Notes: generated by a model from the sequence alone, not told the origin. A stretch of DNA of 32,923 bases from Nocardiopsis sp. (GCA_021154785.1 JAJKHX010000298.1:1-32923), one strand, 5' to 3'. Shown: positions 10,115 through 19,860, counted from the first letter of the stretch. Made by a program: numbers and translations.

Positions 10115-10150
10115 CGGCCCGGGCCCGCGGTGAGGCGGGACCCGGGCCGG
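10115..10150 (-). terminator. GC-rich stem-loop downstream of the rpsO-pnp-M16 operon
   Basis: CGGCCCGGGCCCGC (10115-10128) / GGTGAG / GCGGGACCCGGGCCGG (10135-10150), one bulge. Confidence 0.55.
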
Positions 10151-10213
10151 GGCCGGACTTGCTGGACGTGCCTGGGTTTCGCGGTGCTGCGGTCAGGCCT
10201 TGGCGTTGGGTGG

Positions 10214-11497
10214 TCAGGCCTGGAAGGCGCTGGCGTCGTCGAAGGGGCCGACGACGGCCAGGGTCTTGGGCCGGGTGAGGATCTCGGTCGCGATGCCGCG
10301 GATGTCGTCGTGGCTGACGGCATCGATCGCGGCGAGGACCTCGTCGACCGGCTCGAGCCGCGGGTAGACCAGCTCGGACTTGCCGAGGCGGCTCATCCTC
10401 GAGGACGGGTCCTCCAGGCTGAGCACGATCGAGCCGCGGACCTGGCCCTTGCCGCGGGTGAGCTCGGCGTCGGTCAGTCCGCTCTCGACCAGCCGGCTGA
10501 TCTCGTCGGTGCAGATGGCCAGCACCTCGTCCGCCTTGGACGGCAGGCAGCCGACGTAGATGCCCCACACGCCGGTGTCGGCGTGCTGGCCGGAGAAGCT
10601 GTACACCGAGTACGCCAGGCCGCGCTTCTCCCGTACCTCCTGGAACAGCCGGGAGGACATGCCGCCGCCGAAGGCCGCGTTGAGCACGCCGAGCGCGAAG
10701 CGGCGCTCGTCGGTCCGGGCCAGCGCCGGGCAGCCGAGCACCAGGTTGGCCTGCTCGATGCCGCGGGAGACCAGCGTGGTGCCCGCGCCGGCCGGCTGGC
10801 CCGGCTGATCGCCGCCCAGCCGGGGCGCGGCGGGCTCGGCGGTCCGCTCCAGGGCCGGGCCGAAGGCCTGCCGGACCAGTTCCACGACCGTGTCGTGGTC
10901 CAGGTTGCCGGCCGCGGCCACCACCAGGTGCTCGGGGGTGTACCGGGCCTGGTAGTGCTCGAAGATCTGGTCCCTGGTGATCGCGTTGATGGAGTCCGTG
11001 GTGCCCAGGATCGGCCGGCCCAGCGGGGTGTCGCCGAACAGCTTGGCGGTGAACGCCTCGTGCACGGTGTCCGAGGGGTCGTCCTCGTTCATCGCGATCT
11101 CTTCGAGCACCACGTTGCGCTCGGCGTCCACGTCCTTGGGCGCGATCAGCGAGCTGGTCACCATGTCGGACAGGACGTCCACGGCCAGCGGCAGGTCCGC
11201 GTCGAGCACCCGCGCGTAGTAGCAGGTGTACTCCTTGGCGGTGAACGCGTTCATCTCCCCGCCGGCCGTGTCCATCTCCGCCGAGATCTCCAGCGCGGTC
11301 CGCTTGCTGGTGCCCTTGAACAGCAGGTGCTCAAGGTAGTGGGTGGCGCCCGCGTGCGAGAGGTCCTCGTCGCGGGAGCCCACTCCCACCCAGATGCCGA
11401 GCGCGACCGAGCGCACGGCGGGCAGGGATTCGGTGACTACCCGGAGTCCGCCGGGAAGGATCGTCCGGCGGACTCCGTAGCTGGGTTCGGTAGCCAT
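10214..11497 (-). CDS. M16 family zinc peptidase
   Basis: GATHYLEHLLFKGT (HXXEH), TAKEYTCYYARVLDADLPLAVDVLSDM, EEIAMNEDDP; start abuts pnp stop (TAA|ATG). Confidence 0.95.
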   Translation of the reverse strand: MATEPSYGVRRTILPGGLRVVTESLPAVRSVALGIWVGVGSRDEDLSHAGATHYLEHLLFKGTSKRTALEISAEMDTAGGEMNAFTAKEYTCYYARVLDADLPLAVDVLSDMVTSSLIAPKDVDAERNVVLEEIAMNEDDPSDTVHEAFTAKLFGDTPLGRPILGTTDSINAITRDQIFEHYQARYTPEHLVVAAAGNLDHDTVVELVRQAFGPALERTAEPAAPRLGGDQPGQPAGAGTTLVSRGIEQANLVLGCPALARTDERRFALGVLNAAFGGGMSSRLFQEVREKRGLAYSVYSFSGQHADTGVWGIYVGCLPSKADEVLAICTDEISRLVESGLTDAELTRGKGQVRGSIVLSLEDPSSRMSRLGKSELVYPRLEPVDEVLAAIDAVSHDDIRGIATEILTRPKTLAVVGPFDDASAFQA

Positions 11498-13828
11498 TTA
11501 GTCTTGGTGCCCCCGGCTGCGGTGCCGGGTCCGGCGGTGGTCGCCGCCGCCGTCGCCGCCTCGGTCGCCGCCCCTGGACTCACGGGGACGGTCGCCGCCG
11601 CGGGAGTCACCGCGGGAGTCGCCGCCGGACAGGTCCTCGCCCGCCGCCTCGCGCTCCACCACCTCGACCGGGACCAGCGACAGCTTGCCGCGGTCGTCGA
11701 CCTCGCGGATCTCGACCTGGATCTTGTCGCCGATGTGCACGACTTCGTCGATGTTCTCGATCCGCTTGCCGCCGTGCAGCTTGCGGATCTGGGTGATGTG
11801 CAGCAGGCCGTCCTTGCCGGGCAGCAGCGAGACGAACGCGCCGAACGTGGTCGTCTTCACCACCGTGCCGAGGAACCGCTCGCCGACCTCGGGCATGTGC
11901 GGGTTGGCGATCGCGTTGATCGCGGCCCGCGCCGCCTCGGCCGACGGGCCGTCGGTGGCCCCGACGTAGATGGTGCCGTCGTCCTCGATCGTGATCTCGG
12001 CGCCGGTGTCGTCCTGGATCGAGTTGATCATCTTGCCCTTCGGGCCGATGACCTCGCCGATCTTGTCCACCGGGACCTTGATCGTGATGATCCGCGGAGC
12101 GTAGGCCGACATCTCGCCGGGCTCGGTGATGGCCCCGCGCATGACCTCGAGGATCGTCATCCGGGCCCCGCGGGCCTGCTTCAGCGCCGCGGCCAGGACC
12201 GAGGCGGGGATGCCGTCCAGCTTGGTGTCGAGCTGGAGCGCGGTGATGACCTGCTCGGTGCCCGCGACCTTGAAGTCCATGTCGCCGAACGCGTCCTCGG
12301 CACCGAGGATGTCGGTGAGCGTCACGTACTGGTCGCCCTCGTTGATCAGGCCCATCGCGATGCCGGAGACCATGTCCTTCAGCGGCACGCCCGCGTCGAG
12401 CAGCGCCATCGTCGAGGCACAGACCGAGCCCATCGAGGTGGAGCCGTTGGAGCCGAGCGCCTCGGAAACCTGGCGGATGGCGTACGGGAACTCCTCCCGC
12501 GTGGGCAGCACCGGCAGGAGCGCCCGCTCGGCCAGCGCGCCGTGGCCGATCTCGCGCCGCTTCGGCGAGCCGACCCGGCCCGTCTCCCCGGTGGAGTAAG
12601 GCGGGAAGTTGTAGTTGTGCATGTAGCGCTTGGTGCGGTCCGGGTTGAGCGTGTCGATCATCTGCTCCATCCGGAGCATGTTCAGCGTGGTCACGCCCAG
12701 GATCTGGGTCTCGCCCCGCTCGAACAGCGCGGACCCGTGCACCCGGGGCAGCACGTGCGTCTGGGCGGACAGCGGCCGGATATCGGTCAGGCCACGGCCG
12801 TCGATGCGGATCCCGTCCCTGATAACCCGCTCCCGGACCAGCTTCTTGGTCAGCGAGCGGAACGAGGCGCTGATCTCGCTCTCCCGGCCCTCGAACCGCT
12901 GGGCCAGCTTCTCGACCACGAGCGCCTTGACCCGGTCGGTCTCGGCCTCGCGTTCTTGCTTGGGCGCGATGGTCAGGGCCTGAGCCAGCTCGGCGGAAAC
13001 CTCGCCGGCCACCGCTTCGTAGACGTCCTCGCCGTAGTCGAGGAACACCGGGTACTCGGCCGTCGGCTTGGCGGCGGTGGCGGCCAGCTGCTGCTGAGCC
13101 TCGCAGAGCACCCGGATGAACGGCTTGGCCGCCTCCAGGCCCTCGGCCACCGTCTCCTCGGTCGGCGCGATCGCGCCGCTGTCCGGGTCCGCGATCAGCT
13201 TGAGCGTCTGCGGGGTGGACTCGGCCTCGACCATCATGATGGCCACGTCGCCGTCGTCCAGGCGCCGGCCGGCCACCACCATGTCGAAGGTCGCCTCGGA
13301 GAGCTGCTCGTGGGTCGGGAAGCCCACCCACTGGCCCTTGATCAGGGCGACCCGGACCCCGCCGATCGGGCCGGAGAACGGCAGGCCCGCCAGCTGGGTG
13401 GACATGGACGCGGCGTTGATCGCGACCACATCGTACAGGTGCTGCGGGTCCAGCGAGAGAATCGTCTCGACGATCTGGATCTCGTTGCGCAGGCCCTTGA
13501 CGAACGACGGGCGCAGCGGCCGGTCGATGAGCCGGCAGGTGAGGATCGCGTCCTCGGACGGACGGCCCTCACGGCGGAAGAACGAGCCGGGAATCCGGCC
13601 CACCGCGTACATCCGCTCTTCCACGTCCACGGTGAGCGGGAAGAAGTCCAGGTTGTCCTTGGGCTTCTTGGATGCGGTGGTGGCGGACAGGACGACGGTC
13701 TCGCCGTCCAGCGTCACCACGGCGGAACCGGCCGCCTGACGGGCCAGCCGGCCCGTTTCGAACCGGATTGTATGCACGCCGAATTCGCCGTTATCAATAA
13801 CGGCTTCGGCACTGTGGACACCCTCCAC
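11498..13828 (-). CDS. pnp: Polyribonucleotide nucleotidyltransferase (PNPase)
   Basis: RNase PH domains, KH ([40 protein letters not shown]) and S1 ([30 protein letters not shown]) domains; Arg/Gly-rich tail. Confidence 0.98.
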   Translation of the reverse strand: MEGVHSAEAVIDNGEFGVHTIRFETGRLARQAAGSAVVTLDGETVVLSATTASKKPKDNLDFFPLTVDVEERMYAVGRIPGSFFRREGRPSEDAILTCRLIDRPLRPSFVKGLRNEIQIVETILSLDPQHLYDVVAINAASMSTQLAGLPFSGPIGGVRVALIKGQWVGFPTHEQLSEATFDMVVAGRRLDDGDVAIMMVEAESTPQTLKLIADPDSGAIAPTEETVAEGLEAAKPFIRVLCEAQQQLAATAAKPTAEYPVFLDYGEDVYEAVAGEVSAELAQALTIAPKQEREAETDRVKALVVEKLAQRFEGRESEISASFRSLTKKLVRERVIRDGIRIDGRGLTDIRPLSAQTHVLPRVHGSALFERGETQILGVTTLNMLRMEQMIDTLNPDRTKRYMHNYNFPPYSTGETGRVGSPKRREIGHGALAERALLPVLPTREEFPYAIRQVSEALGSNGSTSMGSVCASTMALLDAGVPLKDMVSGIAMGLINEGDQYVTLTDILGAEDAFGDMDFKVAGTEQVITALQLDTKLDGIPASVLAAALKQARGARMTILEVMRGAITEPGEMSAYAPRIITIKVPVDKIGEVIGPKGKMINSIQDDTGAEITIEDDGTIYVGATDGPSAEAARAAINAIANPHMPEVGERFLGTVVKTTTFGAFVSLLPGKDGLLHITQIRKLHGGKRIENIDEVVHIGDKIQVEIREVDDRGKLSLVPVEVVEREAAGEDLSGGDSRGDSRGGDRPRESRGGDRGGDGGGDHRRTRHRSRGHQD

Positions 13829-13903
13829 GGGTGAGACCTCCTTGCGGTAGATCCCGCACCCACCCGCCGCCGTGCCGCATGTGGCCTGGCTCGCCTGCTA
13901 TGC

Positions 13904-13972
13904 GTGCCTCAACTGTGCTTGCCTCGAGAACTGTGCTTGCCTCGAGAGGGCTTACCTCAGATGGGCTTGCTT
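13904..13972 (-). repeat. Degenerate 15/18-bp tandem repeats in the pnp leader
   Basis: + strand units TGCCTCAACTGTGCT / TGCCTCGAGAACTGTGCT / TGCCTCGAGAGGGCT / TACCTCAGATGGGCT. Confidence 0.8.
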
Positions 13973-14020
13973 CAACAGGACGGCCGGCCGGTCTTCGATC
14001 GAAGCCCTCGGGTGCTGCCG

Positions 14021-14057
14021 CCTCGAGGACAGTGCGTCGAAGGCACTGTCGTCGAGG
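14021..14057 (-). promoter_or_regulatory. rpsO-pnp intergenic hairpin (candidate RNase III processing site)
   Basis: CCTCGAGGACAGTGC (14021-14035) / GTCGAAG / GCACTGTCGTCGAGG (14043-14057): 15-bp stem with one mismatch. Confidence 0.75.
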
Positions 14058-14187
14058 GCGGGCGACCCGGGGACCACTACCGAGGACCGGCCCTGGCGCT
14101 CGGGGCCGGGGGCTACGGGATGTCAGTGTTGTCGATATGCAGTTGTGGGTGGCCGGGAACGATCTCCAGCCGGGCGATCTGGGGCGG

Positions 14188-14457
14188 CTAGCGGCGGATG
14201 CCGAGGCGCTCCCGGACGGCGCGGTACCGGTTGATGTCCTTCTTGGCCAGGTACTTGAGCAGCCTGCGGCGACGGCCGACCAGCAGCAGCAGCCCGCGGC
14301 GGCTGTGGTGGTCGTGCTTGTGCACCTTGAGGTGCTCCGTCAGGTGGTTGATGCGCCTGGTCAGCAGTGCGACCTGGACTTCCGGCGAACCGGTGTCACC
14401 CTCACTGGTCGCGTACTCCGCCAGGATTTCCTTCTTGACGGCGGTGTCGAGCGGCAC
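14188..14457 (-). CDS. rpsO: 30S ribosomal protein S15
   Basis: [92 protein letters not shown] start behind AAGGAG. Confidence 0.98.
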   Translation of the reverse strand: MPLDTAVKKEILAEYATSEGDTGSPEVQVALLTRRINHLTEHLKVHKHDHHSRRGLLLLVGRRRRLLKYLAKKDINRYRAVRERLGIRR

Positions 14458-14585
14458 GTGACTCCTTAGGAATTGGTACGAAATGGGATCAGCATGCTGA
14501 ATTTCCCAAGAACAAGGCGGCCGCATGAGGGTGCAGCACGCCTTCAGCCAACCCGGTTACTCCCCGGGCAGCGTTTCACATTACC

Positions 14586-14615
14586 ACGGACGGCAAGGCG
14601 GCCGCGCCCGTCCGT
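14586..14615 (-). terminator. Stem-loop at the end of the APC permease gene
   Basis: ACGGACGG (14586-14593) / CCGTCCGT (14608-14615); the last base touches the stop codon. Confidence 0.45.
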
Positions 14616-16291
14616 CAGCGGACCTCCCCGTCCTCCCGCGGCGCGGCCGACGGGGCCACCGGGTCCGGCTGGGTCACCAGATCGGGCTGGGCCACCGGGT
14701 CCGGCCGGCCGGGGACGCCGGCGTCGGTCAGGTGCGCGCCGATCTCCCGGCCGCGGTGCGCGGCGAGGAAGACGATGATCCCGGCCACAGTCACGACCGC
14801 CATCACCAGCAGGGTGATCCAGTTCAGGTTGAAGTAGGCCCGCCCGCTGCTCTGCCCGGACGGCAGCACCACGTTGACCAGCATCAGGATCAGGTAGGCG
14901 ACGGCGACGATGGAGACCGGCCAGGCCCAGCGGCCGAGCGTGAACTTGCCGGCCGGGATCCAGCCCCGGCGCCGGGCGATCATCGACCCGATCACCGTCA
15001 GCAGGAACGACAGGTAGATCCCGCTGACCCCGAACGACACCAGCGAGACCAGCACGTTGGTGTTGGCCGGGTAGGTGATGAACCAGATCTTGACGTCGCG
15101 GGTAGGCGAAGCGAACTCCAGGCCGATGAACACCACTGTGACCAGCGCGCCGCCGAACAGGGCGTTGGCCGGGGTCTTGAACCGCTCGCTGATCGCGGAG
15201 ATCCACTTCGACCCGGGCAGCGCGCCGTCCCGGGCGTAGGAGAAGGCGAGCCGGCTGCCCGCGCCCTGCACCGCGGAGCCGCAGGAGAAGAAGGCGAAGA
15301 TGATCAGGCCCAGCATGACGTCCTGCATCCAGTGCGGCAGCTGGCTGAGCAGAAACGGGATGCCGCCGTTCTGGATGGTCAGGTTGGCCGCGCCGGCCCC
15401 GGTCGGCATGGACAGCAGCAGGGCGGCGGTGAGCACGAAGGAGGCGATCCCGCCCCAGATCAGGGCCAGGCGCATGGCCCGCGGCACCTGCCGGCCCGCG
15501 TCCTTGGTCTCCTCGGAGATGTCCCCGGCCGACTCGAAGCCGTAGAAGATGTAGACCGGGGCGAGCACCGCGATCAGCGCGGCGCCGATCCAGCTGCCGT
15601 GGAAGTTCAGGCCGAGCGGGTTGGCCGTGGCCTGCTGGACGTTCAGGGTGCTGGTCAGGTAGCCCGGGCCATGGTGGAAGCCGTGGATGGCGAGGACGAC
15701 CGCGATGCCGAACGTGCCGAGGATCTCGACGTAGACGCCGAACTGCGCGACCCGGCCCATGACGCGGGCGCCGATGGTGTTCAGCCCGGTCTGCAGCGCG
15801 AGCAGGACCAGCGTGACGACCAGCAGGACCGTGTGACTGGCCGGGTTGAAGTTCCAGCCGAGCCACAGATGGCCCAGGGCGGTGACGTACGGCACGACGC
15901 CCGTGTCCACCGAGGCCACGGTGACGAGCAGGGCGATCCCGTAGAACCAGCCGACGAACCAGCCGAACTTCCGGCCCACCGTGTACTTGCTGTACTGGTA
16001 GAGCGCGCCCGCCACCGGGTAGTGGCTGGCCAGTTCGCCGAAGACCAGGGCGACCAGCAGCATCCCGGCGACCGGGATCCAGGTCAGCCAGATGTAGGCC
16101 GGCCCGCCGGTGCCCAGGCCCAGCGCGAACAGGGAGAAGATGCCGACCATCGGCGACAGGTAGGTGAACGCCACCGAGAAGTTCGAGAACAGCCCGAGCA
16201 CCCGGTTGAGCTGCGGCCGGTAACCGAGGCTCTCCAGCCGGGCGTCGTCCTCATCCGGGATGACCGGCGCCCGCGCCCCCGTGTCCTGCAT
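14615..16291 (-). CDS. APC superfamily amino-acid permease
   Basis: MQDTGARAPVIPDEDDARLESLGYRPQLNRVLGLFSNFSVAFTYLSPMVGIFSLFALGLGTGG..., about 12 hydrophobic segments, YGFESAGDISEETKDAGRQVPRAM. Confidence 0.93.
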   Translation of the reverse strand: MQDTGARAPVIPDEDDARLESLGYRPQLNRVLGLFSNFSVAFTYLSPMVGIFSLFALGLGTGGPAYIWLTWIPVAGMLLVALVFGELASHYPVAGALYQYSKYTVGRKFGWFVGWFYGIALLVTVASVDTGVVPYVTALGHLWLGWNFNPASHTVLLVVTLVLLALQTGLNTIGARVMGRVAQFGVYVEILGTFGIAVVLAIHGFHHGPGYLTSTLNVQQATANPLGLNFHGSWIGAALIAVLAPVYIFYGFESAGDISEETKDAGRQVPRAMRLALIWGGIASFVLTAALLLSMPTGAGAANLTIQNGGIPFLLSQLPHWMQDVMLGLIIFAFFSCGSAVQGAGSRLAFSYARDGALPGSKWISAISERFKTPANALFGGALVTVVFIGLEFASPTRDVKIWFITYPANTNVLVSLVSFGVSGIYLSFLLTVIGSMIARRRGWIPAGKFTLGRWAWPVSIVAVAYLILMLVNVVLPSGQSSGRAYFNLNWITLLVMAVVTVAGIIVFLAAHRGREIGAHLTDAGVPGRPDPVAQPDLVTQPDPVAPSAAPREDGEVR

Positions 16292-16452
16292 GAAGCCCTC
16301 CTCGTCCGATGTGCCGCGGCCTGCCTGGGCTACGCCCGGTGGCCCCTTGCCCGCCGTGGCATGCCCCGCGGAATGTAGCAATGTAGCGCACCGGGCCGCT
16401 GTTTAACTCCAAACTCAGCTGTTCCCCAGGGAGGGCACGCTGGCCTGCGCGG

Positions 16453-16481
16453 TTGAGGCGTTTTGCCGCCCTTTCTAGACT
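16453..16481 (+). promoter_or_regulatory. Promoter of FUSC-like gene, leaderless type
   Basis: TTGAGG (16453-16458) - 17 bp - TAGACT (16476-16481) - 6 nt - ATG 16488. Confidence 0.7.
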
Positions 16482-16487
16482 GGCGAG

Positions 16488-18863
16488 ATGCCCGATCTGA
16501 GCGTTGCGCGCGGCCTGCCGCCGGGTCACCTCCCGCAGTCCGCGCCGCGGCCGCGCCCGGCCTGGTGGCCGGCCTGGTCGGTGCCGGCCGCGCTGCGCGC
16601 GGTGCGCGCGGTGCTGGTGATCCCGCCCCTGTTCGCGCTGACTTACGAGGGCTTCGGCAACCTGCAGATGGCCCTGTTCGCCGCGTTCGGCGGGTTCGCG
16701 AGCCTGATCTTCGCCTCGTTCGGCGGGACCAGGCGGGACAAGCTCACCGCGCATCTCATGCTGGCGCTGATCGGCAGCGTCGCGCTGATCATCGGCACGG
16801 CCGTCAGCGGGATCACCTGGCTGGCCGTCCTGGTCACCGTCCCGGTCGCCGCCGGGATCTTCTTCGCCGGGGTGGCCGGGCCCAACGCGGCCTCCGGAGT
16901 CACCGCCGCGCTGCTCCCCTACGTGCTGCCAGTGGCCACGCCCGGCGGCATCGGCACGATCCCGGACCGGCTGGCGGGCTGGTGGCTGGCCTCGGTGGTC
17001 TCGACCGCGGTCGTGCTGGCCATCGCGGCCCCGTCCCCGGGCGACCGGCTGCGCACGGCCGCGGCCCGGTCGGCCCGGACGCTGGCCGCCCACCTGGAAG
17101 CCGCGGTGCGCGGCACCTCCACGGCCGCGGACCTGGCGGCCTGTCACGAGGCCAAGAACCAGCTGGTGAGCACGTTCGCCAGCACGCCGTACCGGCCGCT
17201 CGGCCTGGCCACGGCCGACCAGGCCATGTCCAGCGTGGTCCAGCTGCTCGAGTGGTGCACCGCGCTGGTCGCCGACGCCACCGAGGGCCACCCGGACCTG
17301 GACCGGGCCGCGCCGGCCGACCGTGACCTGCTCAGCCTGGCCGCCACGGTGCTCAGCCAGGCCGGCGACCTGCTGGCCGGGACCAGGACCGAGCCGGTCG
17401 AGACGGCCGCCCTGGACCGGCAGCGCGAAGCCAGCGTCGCCTACCACCAGTCGAGGACAGTGCTGGCAACCACGGGCGGGGACTACGACTCGGACGAGAT
17501 CATCGCCCGGCACGCCTTCCACGCACAGGTCATCACGCTCGCCGTCCGGAACGTCCTGGCGGACGTCCAGATCGCGACCCGGCAGTCCGACCCGGAGACG
17601 ATCGCGGCCCGGCGCCGCAGCTGGTACGGGGCCCAGCCCGAGGGGACGATGGCCGAGCGGCGGGTGGCCTCGATCCACGGCGCGATCGGCGTCCTGGTCC
17701 GGCACGCGAGCTTCCGCTCGATCTGGCTCCTGAACAGCCTGCGCGGATCGCTGGCCCTGGCCGCGGCGGTCCTGGTGGCCGACGTGTCCGGGGTGCAGCA
17801 CGGGTTCTGGGTGGTGCTCGGCACGCTGTCGGTGCTGCGCACCAACGCGGCGTCGACCGAGTCCACCGCGCTGCGCGCGCTGGGTGGCACCGTGGCCGGC
17901 TTCGTCGTCGGCGCGCTGCTGCTGCTCGGCATCGGCACCAGCACCCCGGCGCTGTGGACGGCGCTGCCGATCGCGCTGGCCGTGGCCGCCTACGCACCGG
18001 GCGCGCTGCCGTTCACCTTCGGCCAGGCGGCGTTCACCGTGGTGGTCGTGGTGCTGTTCAACCTGCTCCAGCCGGCCGGCTGGAGCGTAGGCCTGCTGCG
18101 CATCGAGGACGTGGCCATCGGCTGCCTGGTGAGCCTGGTGGTCGGTGTGCTGTTCTGGCCGCGGGGCGCGGCCACGCTGGTCGGCGACGACCTCGCCGAC
18201 GCGTTCCGCAGCGGCGCCGCCTACCTGACCCAGTCGGTGGACTGGGCGCTCGGCAACCGGCACGAGGCCCCGGACGCAGGCACCGCCGCGGTCACCGCCG
18301 GCATCCGGCTGGACGAGGCCCTGCGCGGCTTCCTGGCCGAGCAGGGCGCCAAGCGGGTGTCCAAGGAGGAACTGTGGATGCTGGTGATGGCGTCCATGCG
18401 GCTCCGGCTGACCGCCTACTCGCTAGCCGGGCTGCAGGCACCCGAGCACATGCGGCCCAAGCACCGCGGCACGGCCTACGCGCGCGCCGCGCTGGAGCAG
18501 GCCACCGCCGACCTGGCCGGCTTCTACGAGCGGATAGCGGTGCTGGTCGGACGGCCGGTCCCGGGCCAGGTGCTGCTGCCGGTCGGCGTCCCGGCCTTCA
18601 CCGGCCTGAACGGCACCACGTCGCGGCCGGCCGGTGACGGCGATGACGGCCGGGTCGCCGTGCTGACCGGGGGCGGGGACTCGGACGGGCTAGGCGACAG
18701 GCTGACGGGCGGCACGGACGTGATTCGCGTCATCACCACCCCGCACCATCCGCACCTGCTGTGGGTACACGAGCACCTGCAGCACCTCAGCTCGCACGCG
18801 GGCGTGATCACCAGCCCGGCCTCGCACGTGGCCGAGCAGCGGCGCCTGCCCTGGTGGCGGTAG
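16488..18863 (+). CDS. FUSC family integral membrane protein (aromatic-acid-exporter-like)
   Basis: Two hydrophobic multi-TM blocks (e.g. LRGSLALAAAVLVADVSGVQHGFWVVLGTLSVLRTNAASTESTALRALGGTVAGFVVGALLLL) separated by soluble domains. Confidence 0.88.
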   Translation: MPDLSVARGLPPGHLPQSAPRPRPAWWPAWSVPAALRAVRAVLVIPPLFALTYEGFGNLQMALFAAFGGFASLIFASFGGTRRDKLTAHLMLALIGSVALIIGTAVSGITWLAVLVTVPVAAGIFFAGVAGPNAASGVTAALLPYVLPVATPGGIGTIPDRLAGWWLASVVSTAVVLAIAAPSPGDRLRTAAARSARTLAAHLEAAVRGTSTAADLAACHEAKNQLVSTFASTPYRPLGLATADQAMSSVVQLLEWCTALVADATEGHPDLDRAAPADRDLLSLAATVLSQAGDLLAGTRTEPVETAALDRQREASVAYHQSRTVLATTGGDYDSDEIIARHAFHAQVITLAVRNVLADVQIATRQSDPETIAARRRSWYGAQPEGTMAERRVASIHGAIGVLVRHASFRSIWLLNSLRGSLALAAAVLVADVSGVQHGFWVVLGTLSVLRTNAASTESTALRALGGTVAGFVVGALLLLGIGTSTPALWTALPIALAVAAYAPGALPFTFGQAAFTVVVVVLFNLLQPAGWSVGLLRIEDVAIGCLVSLVVGVLFWPRGAATLVGDDLADAFRSGAAYLTQSVDWALGNRHEAPDAGTAAVTAGIRLDEALRGFLAEQGAKRVSKEELWMLVMASMRLRLTAYSLAGLQAPEHMRPKHRGTAYARAALEQATADLAGFYERIAVLVGRPVPGQVLLPVGVPAFTGLNGTTSRPAGDGDDGRVAVLTGGGDSDGLGDRLTGGTDVIRVITTPHHPHLLWVHEHLQHLSSHAGVITSPASHVAEQRRLPWWR

Positions 18864-18882
18864 GGCGGCAGGGACGGGGGCG

Positions 18883-19185
18883 TCAGTACTCCAGGACGGT
18901 GTTGCGGAGCGCCGGGAGGAGCAGCGCGCCGAGCGCGCCGGCCGCGGCGATCGCGACCAGGACCAGGCCGACCGCGTGCAGGGCGGCGGCCGGGCCGACG
19001 GTGCGGACCTGGGCCGTCTACAGCGCCGCGACCAGCCCGATACCGAACGACCCGGCGATCCGCTGCCAGCCGGGCGGGCCGGCCGTCCTGCGGCTCGGCG
19101 GTCTTGGTGACCGCTCCGGCCTCCTCGAACCGGCGCAGCGCCGGCTCCGGAGCCGGAGGACTCGTCGCTTCAGCGCGGCTACAGC
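18883..19185 (-). pseudogene. Decayed remnant: MarR-like wing fragment joined out of frame to the C-terminus of an MFS (DHA2-type) transporter
   Basis: Reverse strand: ...LRRFEEAGAVTKTAEPQDGR... then in another frame GWQRIAGSFGIGLVAAL*TAQVRTVGPAAALHAVGLVLVAIAAAGALGALLLPALRNTVLEY* with an internal TAG at 19018-19020. Confidence 0.6.
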
Positions 19186-19211
19186 GCCGCTTCAGCGCGA
19201 CGGCCTAGCAT
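19169..19211 (+). promoter_or_regulatory. Three 11-bp direct repeats followed 8 bp later by a -10 element, upstream of the lectin gene
   Basis: TTCAGCG-CGGC-TACAGCG-CCGC-TTCAGCG (19169-19197), 8 nt, TAGCAT (19206-19211). Confidence 0.55.
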
Positions 19212-19253
19212 GCGAGCGTCCGGGTATCGGAGACCGCATCAGGAGGCCGCGAC

Positions 19254-19853
19254 ATGGGGCGAACCAGGAAGCTGGCGGGCGCGCTGGCCGCGATCGGGCT
19301 GGCGGCGGGCCTGGCCATGGCCGGGCCAGGAACCGCCCGGGCCGACGTCATCCCGCCTGCTGGATGGGCCGAGATCTTCAATCCGTATCTGCACGCCCAG
19401 AACAACACATTGTGCGTCGACGATCCGAGCGGATCCCTGGCTATCCTCCAGAAGATCCAGCTCTTCCGCTGCCACGGATATGACAGCCACGGCTCGCCGC
19501 AGCGGTGGTTCTTCGAGCCCGCCGGGACAACCGGCATCTTCGGGAACTTCAACGTGTACCACATCAGGAACACGGGCTCGGGCCTGTGCCTCGGCCTGAC
19601 GACGAACGTCCCCAACACCGCGGGCCGGGATGTCGTCCAGCTTCAGTGCACGGACACCGCGACCGAATGGTTCCTGGTGCCTCTCGACCGGTCCAATCCG
19701 AACTCGGACTTCCAGCTGGAATTCCTGATCGGCTACCCCTTCGTCAACAGCTGGTGCATGGCCGCGAGCAACTTCACGGACAGCAGCCCCACCCGACTGG
19801 TCAACGCGTCGTGCGCGGACACTGACACCAGTCAGCTCTGGAACCTGGGCTAG
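19254..19853 (+). CDS. Secreted ricin B-type (beta-trefoil) lectin-like protein
   Basis: Signal peptide MGRTRKLAGALAAIGLAAGLAMAGPGTARA; QRWFFEP...YHIRNTGSGLCLGLTTN...VVQLQCTDTATEWFLVPL...SQLWNLG; AGGAGG 7 nt before ATG. Confidence 0.75.
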   Translation: MGRTRKLAGALAAIGLAAGLAMAGPGTARADVIPPAGWAEIFNPYLHAQNNTLCVDDPSGSLAILQKIQLFRCHGYDSHGSPQRWFFEPAGTTGIFGNFNVYHIRNTGSGLCLGLTTNVPNTAGRDVVQLQCTDTATEWFLVPLDRSNPNSDFQLEFLIGYPFVNSWCMAASNFTDSSPTRLVNASCADTDTSQLWNLG

Positions 19854-19860
19854 CCATCGC

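Noticed and set aside
10130-13834. 1234-aa + strand ORF antisense to pnp and the M16 peptidase gene
   Set aside because: Low-complexity His/Gly/Arg/Asp-rich translation typical of antisense frames in high-GC DNA; opposite strand carries unmistakable conserved genes
13872-14234. ORF with ACLNC-ACLENC-ACLER-AYLRW-ACFNR, superficially a pentapeptide-repeat protein
   Set aside because: Only about five units, produced by the 15/18-bp DNA repeats of the pnp leader on the opposite strand; no downstream coding character
14525-16378. 617-aa + strand ORF
   Set aside because: Antisense of the APC permease; composition artefact
16251-18263. 670-aa minus-strand ORF
   Set aside because: Antisense of the FUSC-like gene; composition artefact
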